NCBI GenBank assembly: GCA_021798915.1
Contig: JAJZBM010000003.1
Span: 62,001-126,000, forward strand
Source of the DNA: Pseudomonadota bacterium
GTDB taxonomy: Bacteria; Pseudomonadota; Alphaproteobacteria; Acetobacterales; Acetobacteraceae
Length of the DNA stretch: 64,000 nt
Reading direction: 5' to 3'
A program made the position numbers and the translations under genes. The notes below the pieces were generated by a model. The model saw only the letters and a list, made by a program, of their open reading frames with translations. It was not told where the DNA came from and searched no databases. This document shows positions 29,548-38,728 of this stretch, in pieces. Every line of letters starts with the position of its first letter. The stretch's first letter is position 1.

Positions 29548-29658
29548 TCAGCCCCGCCCACTGAACAAATAGCGGAGCAGAGCGGCGATCCCGAGCACGA
29601 TCAGAATCAGGATCAGGAGCCAGAGCACTCCCATCCCGAGCCACATGCCGCCGCCCAT
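29548..29658 (-). CDS. 36-aa single-span membrane peptide, translationally coupled to the upstream multicopper oxidase
   Basis: Hand-translated: MGGGMWLGMGVLWLLILILIVLGIAALLRYLFSGRG*; MCO stop and this start share TGATG; missing from the ORF track because of length. Confidence 0.65.
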   Translation of the reverse strand: MGGGMWLGMGVLWLLILILIVLGIAALLRYLFSGRG

Positions 29659-31073
29659 CAGGCGACCTTGTCGTAAACGAGTTCGGTCATCATGCCGCTC
29701 ATCATGTGGAACAGGTTGTGGCAATGCAGCAGCCAGCGTCCGGGATTGTCCGCATCGAAGACGACGGTGACCGAGCCATTGGGCGGCACCAGGACGGTAT
29801 CGCGGAGCGCGCCGGCGATCGACGTCGCGCCGATCGCGGTGACCTGGAAATGGTGTCCGTGCAGGTGCATCGGGTGCGCCATTCGGCTCTGGTTCACCAT
29901 CATCAGCGCGACGCGCTGGCCGCGAGACACAATCAACGACTGATGGTCCCGCCAGGTGCGTCCGTCGATCGACCAGACATAGGGCGTCATCGTGCCGGCC
30001 AGCACGACGCGGTGAACCATTTCAGGCCGGCGCGGCGACAACGGCTGCAGGGCGGACAGGCGCGCCTCCAGCGACAGATCGGCGGCCGGCGCGGCGCGGG
30101 GCGCTTGCGGCGCCAGCTTGACGATTTTCGCCCCTGGCGTCGCCAGAAGGATGCCGGTTCTCTGCCGGTCACCCTCGCGTTGCGCCAGCACCGGGAAGGC
30201 GCCGGCACCGGGAAGCCGCAGCATGATATCGGCGCGCTGGCCTTGCGCCAGCGGGAAGCGGCGCACCGCGAGCGGCTGCACCGCGTCGCCATCGACGGCA
30301 ACCAAGCGCCCTTCGAGCCCGCCGAGATCGATCCAGAACGCCGTCGCCGCGGCACCATTGATCAGGCGTAACCGCACGCGCCCGCCACGCTCGACGCGCG
30401 TCACCTCGGGATCGGCGAGCGTGCGATCATTGGCGAGATAGGCGTCATAATCGATGTCGTTGAGATCCATCACCATGCCCGGCATTTCCATGTCCTGGCC
30501 AATGCCGGGCGTCGCCATGCCGCGGTCGTCGATCCGCCCGAGTCCGGCGAGGATTTCGGCGGGATCGCGGAAAGAGAAATCGTGCAGCAGCACCGTCACC
30601 TCGCGCGCATCGGCACGCGCATCCTCGGCGCTGCGCACGATCAGCGGCGCCGCCATCAGCCTTTGTTCCTGAAGTCCGTGATGCGAGTGCATCCAGTGCG
30701 TGCCGGGGCGGGCGGCGAAATCATAGGTCAGTTCCGTGCCATCGGCGATCAGCGCGCCGCCGGTTTGCGTAACGCCATCCTGAAGATAGGGTGGCGTCTG
30801 ACCGTGCCAGTGAACGATGGTGTCTTCCCCGCACCGATTGGCCACGGTGACGAGAAAATGCTGACCAGGGTCGATTTGCAAGCCCGGCATGCTGCCCGGC
30901 CCACGCAGGCCAAGAACCGAAGCCGGCTTGCCGTTCACCTCCAGGGTATGGCGATCGGCGGTCAGGCGGAGTGGTAAGGCCGCGGCATTGGCGCGTGCAA
31001 GGGAAAAGCCTGCCGTGATTCCGGCAGCGCTCGCACCAAGAAATGCCCGGCGGGACAGAAAAACTTTGCGCAT
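29658..31073 (-). CDS. Multicopper oxidase (copper-resistance type, Tat signal)
   Basis: SRRAFLGASAAG twin-Arg signal; VHWHG, HSHHG, HPMHLHGHHF, HCHNLFHMMSGM copper motifs; Met-rich MEMPGMVMDLNDIDYDAYLAND. Confidence 0.93.
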   Translation of the reverse strand: MRKVFLSRRAFLGASAAGITAGFSLARANAAALPLRLTADRHTLEVNGKPASVLGLRGPGSMPGLQIDPGQHFLVTVANRCGEDTIVHWHGQTPPYLQDGVTQTGGALIADGTELTYDFAARPGTHWMHSHHGLQEQRLMAAPLIVRSAEDARADAREVTVLLHDFSFRDPAEILAGLGRIDDRGMATPGIGQDMEMPGMVMDLNDIDYDAYLANDRTLADPEVTRVERGGRVRLRLINGAAATAFWIDLGGLEGRLVAVDGDAVQPLAVRRFPLAQGQRADIMLRLPGAGAFPVLAQREGDRQRTGILLATPGAKIVKLAPQAPRAAPAADLSLEARLSALQPLSPRRPEMVHRVVLAGTMTPYVWSIDGRTWRDHQSLIVSRGQRVALMMVNQSRMAHPMHLHGHHFQVTAIGATSIAGALRDTVLVPPNGSVTVVFDADNPGRWLLHCHNLFHMMSGMMTELVYDKVA

Positions 31074-31105
31074 GATCTGTTCGCTCCGAGTAAAGCGAGG
31101 ATAAT

Positions 31106-31125
31106 ATGGCCGAAAGAGCGGCCAT
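31106..31125. promoter_or_regulatory. Inverted repeat ATGGCCG-AAAGAG-CGGCCAT upstream of the multicopper oxidase
   Basis: 7-bp perfect arms 33-52 bp upstream of the MCO start codon. Confidence 0.35.
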
Positions 31126-31454
31126 CCGGTCGCTCCCCGTCAGACACGAAGAGGCGCCAGCGCTCCCAGATCCACGCGGCAAACCGCAACAACGTCACAC
31201 CCGTCATGCCGATTTCATCAATCACATCGCCGCGCTGTGCCGCTCGCCCAACCATATCGACGGCCCCCAAGTGGAGCAAGCGGAACACACCGCCATGTCA
31301 GGCGAAACGGCGCCCGCCGCATTGATCCCGATCAAGACGCGGGGACCGCCGGTTCCGCGCCGGTTCGACTTTCCCGCCGCTTGCTCCCCGTTGAATGTTA
31401 CGGGTTTCATGACATGCTGCGGTCTCGGAATCGCCGCTCGAACGCAAAAGGCAC

Positions 31455-32183
31455 ATGTCGATGATCGCACCTGTTTCCGCCCCGCGCCTCGTGGTCACGC
31501 TCGGGCTCTATGGCAGCGCCTCGACCTGGATCTTCAACGTCGTCCGCGAAACCCTGAACGCCGCCCATGGCGCCGATCGGGTCTGCGCCTATTACGCCGA
31601 CGCGATCACGCTGATTTTCCAGGACGCGGCGATCGCCGGCCGTTTCGTCGTCGTCAAGATGCATGTCGGCGATGCGGCACTCGCCGGCTTCGTCCATCTC
31701 GCCCAGCCCTTGCTGTTGCTCAGCGTGCGCGACCCGCGCGATGCCGTGGTCTCGCTGATGCAGCGCTTCGGGCAGGATTTCGAGAAAGCCGCGTCGCGCG
31801 TGGTGCAAAGCGCGCGCCGCATCCAGGTCTTCGCCGCCGCCGGCCATCCGGTCCTGCGTTATGAGGACGGTTTCTTCACCCGCCCCGAAACCCTCGATGC
31901 CATCGCCGCCCGGCTCGGCGTCACCCTGCGCGAGGAAGTCAAGGCGGCGATCTTCGCCGGCTATCAGACCAGCTCGGTGCGGAAATTCGCTGCCGACGTC
32001 GCCCATCTCCCGCGCGAGCGGCTGGACGGCAACCCCGCCGATCCCTTCGACCGGGTGACGCATATCCACCAGAATCACATCGGCGACGGCATGATCGGCA
32101 AATGGAAGGAACGGCTTTCCGCCTCCGAAAGCGCCGCCTTGACCGAGGCGCTCGGCGATTTCATGACCGTTTTCGGCTATTGA
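31455..32183 (+). CDS. Sulfotransferase-like protein
   Basis: 5'-PSB-like GLYGSASTWIFNVVRETL and 3'-PB-like LSVRDPRDAVVSLMQRF. Confidence 0.72.
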   Translation: MSMIAPVSAPRLVVTLGLYGSASTWIFNVVRETLNAAHGADRVCAYYADAITLIFQDAAIAGRFVVVKMHVGDAALAGFVHLAQPLLLLSVRDPRDAVVSLMQRFGQDFEKAASRVVQSARRIQVFAAAGHPVLRYEDGFFTRPETLDAIAARLGVTLREEVKAAIFAGYQTSSVRKFAADVAHLPRERLDGNPADPFDRVTHIHQNHIGDGMIGKWKERLSASESAALTEALGDFMTVFGY

Positions 32184-32199
32184 ACGCAGCCAGCCGGTT

Positions 32200-33324
32200 T
32201 CAGCCAAGAAAATCCCGCAGCCGCGCAACCACCGCCTCCGGCTGCTCCTGCTGCACCCAATGCCCGGCGCCTTCGATCAGATATGCTTCACGAAAATCGG
32301 CGCAGGCGAGCGTTTGCATGCGCTCGAAGCTCCCCGGCATCTGATAGACCCCCCAATCGGCGGCGCCGGCGATGAACAGGGTTTTCACCGTGATCGCGCG
32401 TCCGGCGAAAATCTGCATCTCCTCGCGCCCGATGCCGGCGGTCGCGCAATGATACCAATGCAGCCCGCCCTGGAAGCCGGTGCGCGCGAACTCGGCGGCA
32501 TAGACCGCGAGTTCGGGCTCGGAAAGCCAGCGGCAGGCGGCGATCTCGGCTGGCGAAGGAAGGGCTGCGGCGACCGTCGCCGGCATGCTCGCATCGCGGT
32601 CCATGATGTAATAGCGCGGCATCCTGGCGAGGTCCGCAGCGGCGGCGGAGGCGAGGCGAAACGGCCGGTTGCCCGGCCAATCGGCGCTTTTCATGTGGTA
32701 ATAAGCGCGGAGGAATGCCGCCAGCCCCCCGGCCGGGGCATCCATCGCCGCCGCCGCCGCCGGGCTGGCATAATAAACCTGATAATGCTTGCGCGGCGGC
32801 ACGAGGGCGGCCAGCGCGGCATCGAGCGCCGCCATTCCCGGGCCCGCGGCGAGCGCCGGCGGGCCGGCGAAGGGCGCGCTCATCAGAACCAGGGCAGGGA
32901 ACAGATCGGGGCGCAACAGCGCGCACCAGGCGGCGACCGGGGCGCCGAAATCATGCCCGACCACCGCCGCCGCCGCATCCCGGCCGAGCGCCGGCAAAAG
33001 CCCGATCACGTCACGCACCAGGCGCAGCATGCGGAAATCGGCGGGATCGCTGCCCTCCGCCCCCTCCCCGATGATGGTGGTGCGGCCATAGCCACGCTGA
33101 TCCGGCGCGACGACGTGGAAACCGGCGGCAGCCAGCGGCGGCATGATCTTGCGCCAGGAATAGGCGAGTTCGGGAAACCCGTGCAGCAGCAAAACCAGCG
33201 GACGGCCAGGGCCGGCACCGGCCTCCAGGAGATGCACCCGAAGACCATTGCCATTATCGACGAAGCGGGCGCTCACCCCCGCCGGCAGAACCTCCCCCCC
33301 GAGCGGCGGCAGATCGAGCGCCAT
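32200..33324 (-). CDS. Alpha/beta hydrolase (epoxide hydrolase-like)
   Basis: LLLHGFPELAYSWRKIMPPLAAAGFHVVAPDQRGYGRT, GHDFGAPVAAWCAL, GAGHWVQQEQPE. Confidence 0.9.
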   Translation of the reverse strand: MALDLPPLGGEVLPAGVSARFVDNGNGLRVHLLEAGAGPGRPLVLLLHGFPELAYSWRKIMPPLAAAGFHVVAPDQRGYGRTTIIGEGAEGSDPADFRMLRLVRDVIGLLPALGRDAAAAVVGHDFGAPVAAWCALLRPDLFPALVLMSAPFAGPPALAAGPGMAALDAALAALVPPRKHYQVYYASPAAAAAMDAPAGGLAAFLRAYYHMKSADWPGNRPFRLASAAAADLARMPRYYIMDRDASMPATVAAALPSPAEIAACRWLSEPELAVYAAEFARTGFQGGLHWYHCATAGIGREEMQIFAGRAITVKTLFIAGAADWGVYQMPGSFERMQTLACADFREAYLIEGAGHWVQQEQPEAVVARLRDFLG

Positions 33325-33328
33325 CGGC

Positions 33329-33931
33329 TCAACCCGCCTCCAGCCGCCGGGCCAGGAAATCGAGCCGGTCCTGGCCCCAGAAAATCTCCTCGCCGAGGAC
33401 ATAGGATGGCGCGCCGAACACGCCACGGGCGATGGCCGCCTCGGTATCGCGCGCCCGCAGCGCCGCCCAGCCCGGTTCCTCGGCGCGCTTGATCAAGGCG
33501 GCACCATCGGCGCCGGCCGCATCGGCCAATGCGGCGAGCGTCGCCGGATCGGCGGTATCGCGCCCCTCCTCCCACAGTGCCTTCAGCACATGATGCGCCA
33601 GCGCCAGGGCCTTCTCCCCTTCCCCGCTCTCGCGGAGCGCGATGACGGCCTGCGCGGCGAGGGTCTCATTGGCCGGGAAATGGGGCGGGTGGATCTGGAT
33701 CGGCAGGCCGAGATGATCGCGCCAGCGCGCCAGTTCCTGAAGCCGATAGGCCTGGCGCTGGGGCGAGCGCCGGGGCAGCGGCAGACCGCCGGTTGCGGCA
33801 AAAATCACCCCGAAATCGACCGGGAATACCCGCACGCGCACCTGATGGCGGGCGGCGAGAGCGGCGAACCGCGCAGCACCGAGATGCGTCCATGGTGAAT
33901 TCAACGACAGAAAATAATCGATCTCGCGCAT
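33329..33931 (-). CDS. 2-hydroxychromene-2-carboxylate isomerase / DsbA-family thioredoxin-fold protein
   Basis: MREIDYFLSLNSPWTHLGAARF...GVFGAPSYVLGEEIFWGQDRLDFLARRL. Confidence 0.88.
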   Translation of the reverse strand: MREIDYFLSLNSPWTHLGAARFAALAARHQVRVRVFPVDFGVIFAATGGLPLPRRSPQRQAYRLQELARWRDHLGLPIQIHPPHFPANETLAAQAVIALRESGEGEKALALAHHVLKALWEEGRDTADPATLAALADAAGADGAALIKRAEEPGWAALRARDTEAAIARGVFGAPSYVLGEEIFWGQDRLDFLARRLEAG

Positions 33932-34022
33932 CATGCGCCGTCTCCCCATCACCCACGCCATCGCCCACACCATCGCGGCAGGCGCCGGAAAACTGTCGCA
34001 TGGCCACCGAGCGAAGGAAAGT

Positions 34023-34214
34023 AAGGCCAGGGGGCTTTGCCCCCTGCACCCCCACCAAAGGCTCGCCTTTGGAAACCTTCACTTGTTTGGGAGGGCAAGG
34101 AGGGCCTGGGCGGCGCTTGGCAAGGTCACGGTTGGCCCTCCTTGCCCTCCCAAACCCATATGGGGTTCTAAGGGCGTGCCCTTAGCGGGGTCCAGGGGCA
34201 GCGCCCCTGGCCTT
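34023..34214. repeat. Intergenic hairpin-mosaic repeat element (~192 bp)
   Basis: Inverted termini AAGGCCAGGGG/CCCCTGGCCTT plus five internal hairpins, including a perfect 22-bp pair (34085-34106/34134-34155). Confidence 0.8.
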
Positions 34215-34223
34215 TCTTTCCCT

Positions 34224-35324
34224 TCACCCGAGGGCGAGGGCGAGCTGTCGCCCTGCGTCCTCCGTTTCGAGTTGCGACAATGCGACCCCGAGGAGGCGGA
34301 TCCCTAGTCGCGGCGGAAACAGCGGGCGCAGCAGATCCCGCCCGGTCGCGGTGATCAGGGCGGCGTCGGCGCTCGCCTCGGCCAGGCTGCGCGCGCGGGT
34401 GATCTGCTGGAAATCGGCGTATTTCACCTTCACCGTCGCGGTTCGCCCGGCGAGGCGGTGGCGCGCCGCCGCCGCGGCGACCTTGGCGGCGAGCATCGCC
34501 AGCGGCGCCGCCACTTCCTCCCAGGTATGCAGATCCTGGGCGAACGTGGTCTCCGCGCCGATCGATTTCCGCACCCTTGCGGCCTCCACCGGGCGATCGT
34601 CCTCGGCCCGCGCCAGGCGATAATAGACCGCGCCCATCTTGCCGAAATGGGCGGTGAGAAAGCCGCGTTCGGCGCGGCGGAGATCGGCGCCGGTGATGAT
34701 CCCGAGGGCGTTCATCCGTGCCGCCGTCACCGGCCCGATGCCATGGAATTTCCCGACCGCGAGGCCGGCGACGAAATCCGGCCCGAGGCTTGGCGGGATG
34801 ACGAAAAGCCCGTCCGGCTTGCGATGGTCGGAGGCCAGTTTCGCCAGGAATTTGTTGTAGGAGACGCCGGCCGAGGCGGTCAGCCCGGTTTCGGCGCGGA
34901 TCGCCGCCCGGATCGCCACGGCGATCGCCCGCGCCGAGCCGTGCCGCCCGATCTCGGCGGTGACGTCGAGATAGGCTTCATCGAGCGAGAGCGGCTGAAT
35001 GAGCGGCGTGTAGCGGGCAAAAATCGCGCCGATCGTCGCCGAAACCGCCTTGTAGACCTCGAATCGCGGCGCAACGAAGATCAGCTCCGGGCATTTGCGC
35101 GCCGCCAACCCGGACGGCATCGCCGAATGGACGCCGAAGCGACGCGCCTCATAGCTCGCCGCGGCAACCACGCCGCGCGCCCCCGCCCGACCCACCGCGA
35201 TCGGCTTGCCGCGCAAAGCCGGGGTGTCGCGCTGCTCGACGGCGGCAAAAAACGCATCCATGTCGATATGGAGGATGCGGCGAAGAGGCCCGGGGAGTTC
35301 GCTACGCTGCGCCATGCCGGGCAT
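34224..35324 (-). CDS. dinB: DNA polymerase IV (Y family)
   Basis: ILHIDMDAFFAAVEQRDTPALRGKPIAVG, SLDEAYLDVT. Confidence 0.95.
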   Translation of the reverse strand: MPGMAQRSELPGPLRRILHIDMDAFFAAVEQRDTPALRGKPIAVGRAGARGVVAAASYEARRFGVHSAMPSGLAARKCPELIFVAPRFEVYKAVSATIGAIFARYTPLIQPLSLDEAYLDVTAEIGRHGSARAIAVAIRAAIRAETGLTASAGVSYNKFLAKLASDHRKPDGLFVIPPSLGPDFVAGLAVGKFHGIGPVTAARMNALGIITGADLRRAERGFLTAHFGKMGAVYYRLARAEDDRPVEAARVRKSIGAETTFAQDLHTWEEVAAPLAMLAAKVAAAAARHRLAGRTATVKVKYADFQQITRARSLAEASADAALITATGRDLLRPLFPPRLGIRLLGVALSQLETEDAGRQLALALG

Positions 35325-35566
35325 GAGTTTAGCCGCTTACGCCAGAGACGAAAAGAACAAATAGAGTACATCATGCGGCGCCGCACCGCGAAACCGCAAC
35401 GCAACCCTCCATGATGCGACAAAGAAAATTTAGAGGCTGGTCAAATCTCAAGCTCTCACCTAAAAGCTGCGGCGCCACCGTTATTTGCGTGATTCGGGTG
35501 CGGGGGCCGGTTCATCCGCCCGCGAAACGGCGCCAAGCCGGCGGGCTCCATGTACAAGGAACACTC

Positions 35567-35836
35567 ATGTCCAAAGCTTTCATCGCCCATGTCATCCAGG
35601 ACTCCGCCGAACTCACGGGCGTTGCCGCCAACCGCGCTGCGGGCGACCTCATGGCGGCGATCGTCGGGGAGTTGAAGAAGACCGGCAAATTCACGCTGCC
35701 GAGCTTCGGCACCTTCACCGTCCGCAAGACCAAGGCGCGCAAGGGCCTCAACCCGCGCACCGGCGAGCAGATCAAGGTGAAGGCCGGCAAGACCGTGCGC
35801 TTCAAAGCCTCGCCGACCCTGAAGAAATCGGTCTGA
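35567..35836 (+). CDS. HU family DNA-binding protein
   Basis: MSKAFIAHVIQDSAELTG...GKFTLPSFGTFTVRKTKARKGLNPRTGEQIKVKAGKTVRFKASPTLKKSV. Confidence 0.92.
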   Translation: MSKAFIAHVIQDSAELTGVAANRAAGDLMAAIVGELKKTGKFTLPSFGTFTVRKTKARKGLNPRTGEQIKVKAGKTVRFKASPTLKKSV

Positions 35837-35884
35837 CGACCTGCCCGGCGGGCGGAATTTTCCCCCGCCACCGGCGAAAGAAGA

Positions 35885-35924
35885 CGAAAAAACCTCCCGG
35901 GCAGATCGTGTCCGGGAGGTTTTG
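35885..35924. terminator. Bidirectional-looking rho-independent terminator between HU and Bax inhibitor genes
   Basis: AAAACCTCCCGG...CCGGGAGGTTTT hairpin between convergent genes. Confidence 0.8.
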
Positions 35925-35951
35925 CCTATCCCGCCGCCGGGGCCGCGAGGC

Positions 35952-36728
35952 TCAGTTGTTGTTGCTGCGCACCCCGGTCAGTTGCAGCAGAAGAATGAAC
36001 AGGTTGATGAAATTGAGGAGAAGCTGGAGCGCGTCATAGACGCTGCGCTTGGCGGCGGCGTCCGGGCTGTCGGCATAGGCGAATTGGACATAGCTCGCCT
36101 TGATGCGCTGGGTGTCATAGGCGATCAGGCCGGTGAACACGATGACGCCGATGATGCTGAGCGCGAATTGCAGCGCCGAGCTGCGGACGAACATGTTGAC
36201 GAGACTGGCGATGATGATGCCGACCAGACCCATGAACAGGAAGCTCCCCATGCGGGAGAGATCGCTCCGCGTGGTGTAGCCCCAGAGGCTCATGAAGGCG
36301 AAGGTCGCGGCGGTGATGAAGAACACCCGCGTCACCGATTGCCCGGTATATTGCAGGAAAATATTGGTGAGGCTGGCGCCCATGGCGACGCAGAACAGCC
36401 AGTAGAGCGTCTGCGCCGCGCTCGTCGACAGCCGGTTGACGCCGAAGCTGAGCACCAGGACGAAGGCCAGCGGCGCGAACATCGAGAGAATGGCGAGACC
36501 AGACGCCACCCGATGCGGCCCATAAGCGGTCATCACCACCGGGTAGAAGAGATCGAGCAGGCTGGTATTGGCGATCCCGTAGGCGACGATGCCGGTCAGC
36601 ACCAGGCCGGACGCCATCCAGTTATAGACGCGCAACATATATGCGCGAAGGCCCGCATCCAGGACGGCGGTACTGGCGGCCGCGCCCGTTGCGCCGGAAT
36701 AGGCCCGGGTGTTGGGGGTGAAGGCCAT
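35952..36728 (-). CDS. Bax inhibitor-1/YccA family membrane protein
   Basis: Multi-TM; FTGLIAYDTQRIKASY, LLLNFINLFILLLQLTGVRSNN. Confidence 0.92.
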   Translation of the reverse strand: MAFTPNTRAYSGATGAAASTAVLDAGLRAYMLRVYNWMASGLVLTGIVAYGIANTSLLDLFYPVVMTAYGPHRVASGLAILSMFAPLAFVLVLSFGVNRLSTSAAQTLYWLFCVAMGASLTNIFLQYTGQSVTRVFFITAATFAFMSLWGYTTRSDLSRMGSFLFMGLVGIIIASLVNMFVRSSALQFALSIIGVIVFTGLIAYDTQRIKASYVQFAYADSPDAAAKRSVYDALQLLLNFINLFILLLQLTGVRSNNN

Positions 36729-36842
36729 GGTCGGTCGTTCTCCTTGCGGGCGAAATGCCCTCTGAGGCGGGGATTTTGGCGATACTATCGCGCTTTTCAA
36801 GCGGCTTGACCAGCCGCAGGCAGCCATACGCGCGCCCGCGGC

Positions 36843-37679
36843 TCAGTGCGTGGCGCCGGCCGCGAGCGCCGCCTTGCGGGGCTGGAGATTGGTCAGATAC
36901 ATGGACGCGGTGCCGAACCAGATGGTCTCGAAATCCATCCGGATCGGCAATGGCGGCATCCCGGGCGTTGCCACCGCGAACCAGGCGCTGCCATGCTTGG
37001 CGCGCCGTGTGCTGCTCTCTTCCTTGTCGTGCTCGATGCCGCCGATCAGCAGCCCCTCGAAGTCACAGCGCTCGGCATTGCCGTAATAGGGCGAGCGGGA
37101 CGAGCGCGGCACCGATTCGGTGCCGATGGTGCGCGCGGTAAGAAGCATCAGGCGGCGCCCGTCATAGAGGCGCGCGGTGCCGTCGCAGCGGCCGTTCTGC
37201 TGCACGCGATGGACGAGCAGCGCCATGGCGCTCAGCGAATCGATGCTCTGGCGCGCCTCCGTGGGCGTCACCGCGTCGCGATCGGGCTCGCGCGGCGGGG
37301 TCAGGGTGCGGACGAACGGTTCCTGATCGGCGTAGCTGATCAGGGTCTGCCATTTCTCGCCGCTCCAGAGCCCGTTCGAGACGTAGCGCTCCGGCACCGC
37401 GTCCGCCCCCTCGAAGCGCCCTTCGGCGATGCTTTCGTTCTGGCCATGCACGAAGGCGCTGAACAGACCGGCGGTATGGAAGACGAATTTGACCCGATAG
37501 CCATCCGGGCGAAGGTCAATACTGGTGCCGAGATCGCCGGTGTTGAGCCCCGCGGTATAGAAGGCATAATCGGCATCGACCGCGGCCTCGGGCGCCTGGG
37601 CGGCCGCCGGGGTGGTATGGAGAAGCGGCACGGCGGCGGCGGCGACGCTGATGAACGAAACCAGGAATATACGAGTCAT
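36843..37679 (-). CDS. Exported DUF3108-like protein
   Basis: Signal peptide; AVDADYAFYTAGLNTGDLGTSIDLRPDGYRVKFVFHTAGLFSAFVHGQNESIAEG; C-terminal PLPIRMDFETIWFGTASMYLTNLQ. Confidence 0.65.
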   Translation of the reverse strand: MTRIFLVSFISVAAAAVPLLHTTPAAAQAPEAAVDADYAFYTAGLNTGDLGTSIDLRPDGYRVKFVFHTAGLFSAFVHGQNESIAEGRFEGADAVPERYVSNGLWSGEKWQTLISYADQEPFVRTLTPPREPDRDAVTPTEARQSIDSLSAMALLVHRVQQNGRCDGTARLYDGRRLMLLTARTIGTESVPRSSRSPYYGNAERCDFEGLLIGGIEHDKEESSTRRAKHGSAWFAVATPGMPPLPIRMDFETIWFGTASMYLTNLQPRKAALAAGATH

Positions 37680-37753
37680 GACAAAAGATGTGACGCCGGG
37701 ACCAGGCTTTGGCAAGCCTTCGCCACCGCCGCGCCGCATGGCCACAGACCGCC

Positions 37754-38728
37754 TCAGGGCACGATGACGATTTTGCCGCGCACCTTGCGCCCGGCCATGT
37801 CGGTCAGCGCGGTGGCCGTCTCCTCCAGCCGATACTCGTGCGAAACCAGTGGCTTGAGCTTTCCCGCCGCGATCGCTCCGAGCAGGGAGGCGGTTTCCTC
37901 GGCATAGAGATCGGGCTCGCGGCGCATATGGTCGCCCCAGAACACGCCGACCAAGGCGGCGCCCTTCAATAACGGAAGATTGAGCGGCAGCGCCGGAATT
38001 TTACCGGCGGCGAAACCGATCACCAGATAACGCCCGCGCCAGGCGATGGAACGGAACGCCGGTTCGGCGAAATCGCCGCCGACCGGGTCATAGATCACGT
38101 CCGGGCCGGCGCCGCCGGTCGTCCGCGCGATGCCGGCGCGCAGATCCTCGGCGCTGTAATCGATCGTCGCGCCCGCGCCGTATTCCTGGCAGAGCGCCAG
38201 TTTTTCGGCCGAGGAGGCGGCGGCGATGACCTCCGCGCCGAGATGGCGGCCGATATCGCAGGCGGCGAGGCCGACGCCGCCGGCCGCCCCCAGCACCAAA
38301 AGCCGCTCACCGGGCTTGAGCGCCGCGCGGTCGGCGAGCGCGTGCCAGGTGGTGCCATAGGTGAGCAGAAACGCCGCGCCGACCGCGTCATCGACGTTTG
38401 CGGGAAGCGGGAAACAGGCCGCCTCGCGGGCGATCGCCTGCTCGGCGAACCCGCCGAGGCTGACGAAAGCGGCGACACGATCGCCGGGCCGCAGCCGCGT
38501 GACACCGGGCCCGGTCTCGACCACGGTGCCGGAGACCTCGGCGCCGGGGATGAAGGGCAGTTCCGGCCGCATCTGATATTTGCGCTGGATGATGAGATAG
38601 TCGGGAAAATTGACCCCGGCGGCGTGGACGCGAAGCCGCACCTCGCCCGGACCCGGCTTGGGCTCGGGAATCTCCTCGAACCGGAGCGTCTCCGGCCCGC
38701 CCCATTCGACGCAGCGCACCGCCCGCAT
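37754..38728 (-). CDS. Zinc-binding dehydrogenase-family NADPH:quinone oxidoreductase
   Basis: MRAVRCVEWGGPETLRFEEIPEPKPGPGEVRLRVHAAGVNFPDYLI; LVLGAAGGVGLAACDIGRHLGAEVIAAASS. Confidence 0.92.
   Translation of the reverse strand: MRAVRCVEWGGPETLRFEEIPEPKPGPGEVRLRVHAAGVNFPDYLIIQRKYQMRPELPFIPGAEVSGTVVETGPGVTRLRPGDRVAAFVSLGGFAEQAIAREAACFPLPANVDDAVGAAFLLTYGTTWHALADRAALKPGERLLVLGAAGGVGLAACDIGRHLGAEVIAAASSAEKLALCQEYGAGATIDYSAEDLRAGIARTTGGAGPDVIYDPVGGDFAEPAFRSIAWRGRYLVIGFAAGKIPALPLNLPLLKGAALVGVFWGDHMRREPDLYAEETASLLGAIAAGKLKPLVSHEYRLEETATALTDMAGRKVRGKIVIVP

Noticed and set aside
31106-31864. 252-aa plus-strand ORF between the copper oxidase and sulfotransferase genes
   Set aside because: Overlaps the sulfotransferase-like gene in another frame and has low-complexity Arg/Pro-rich sequence.
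34023-34214. CRISPR array or IS remnant interpretation of the hairpin element
   Set aside because: No repeated direct-repeat/spacer pattern and no transposase ORF; an intergenic hairpin mosaic fits better.
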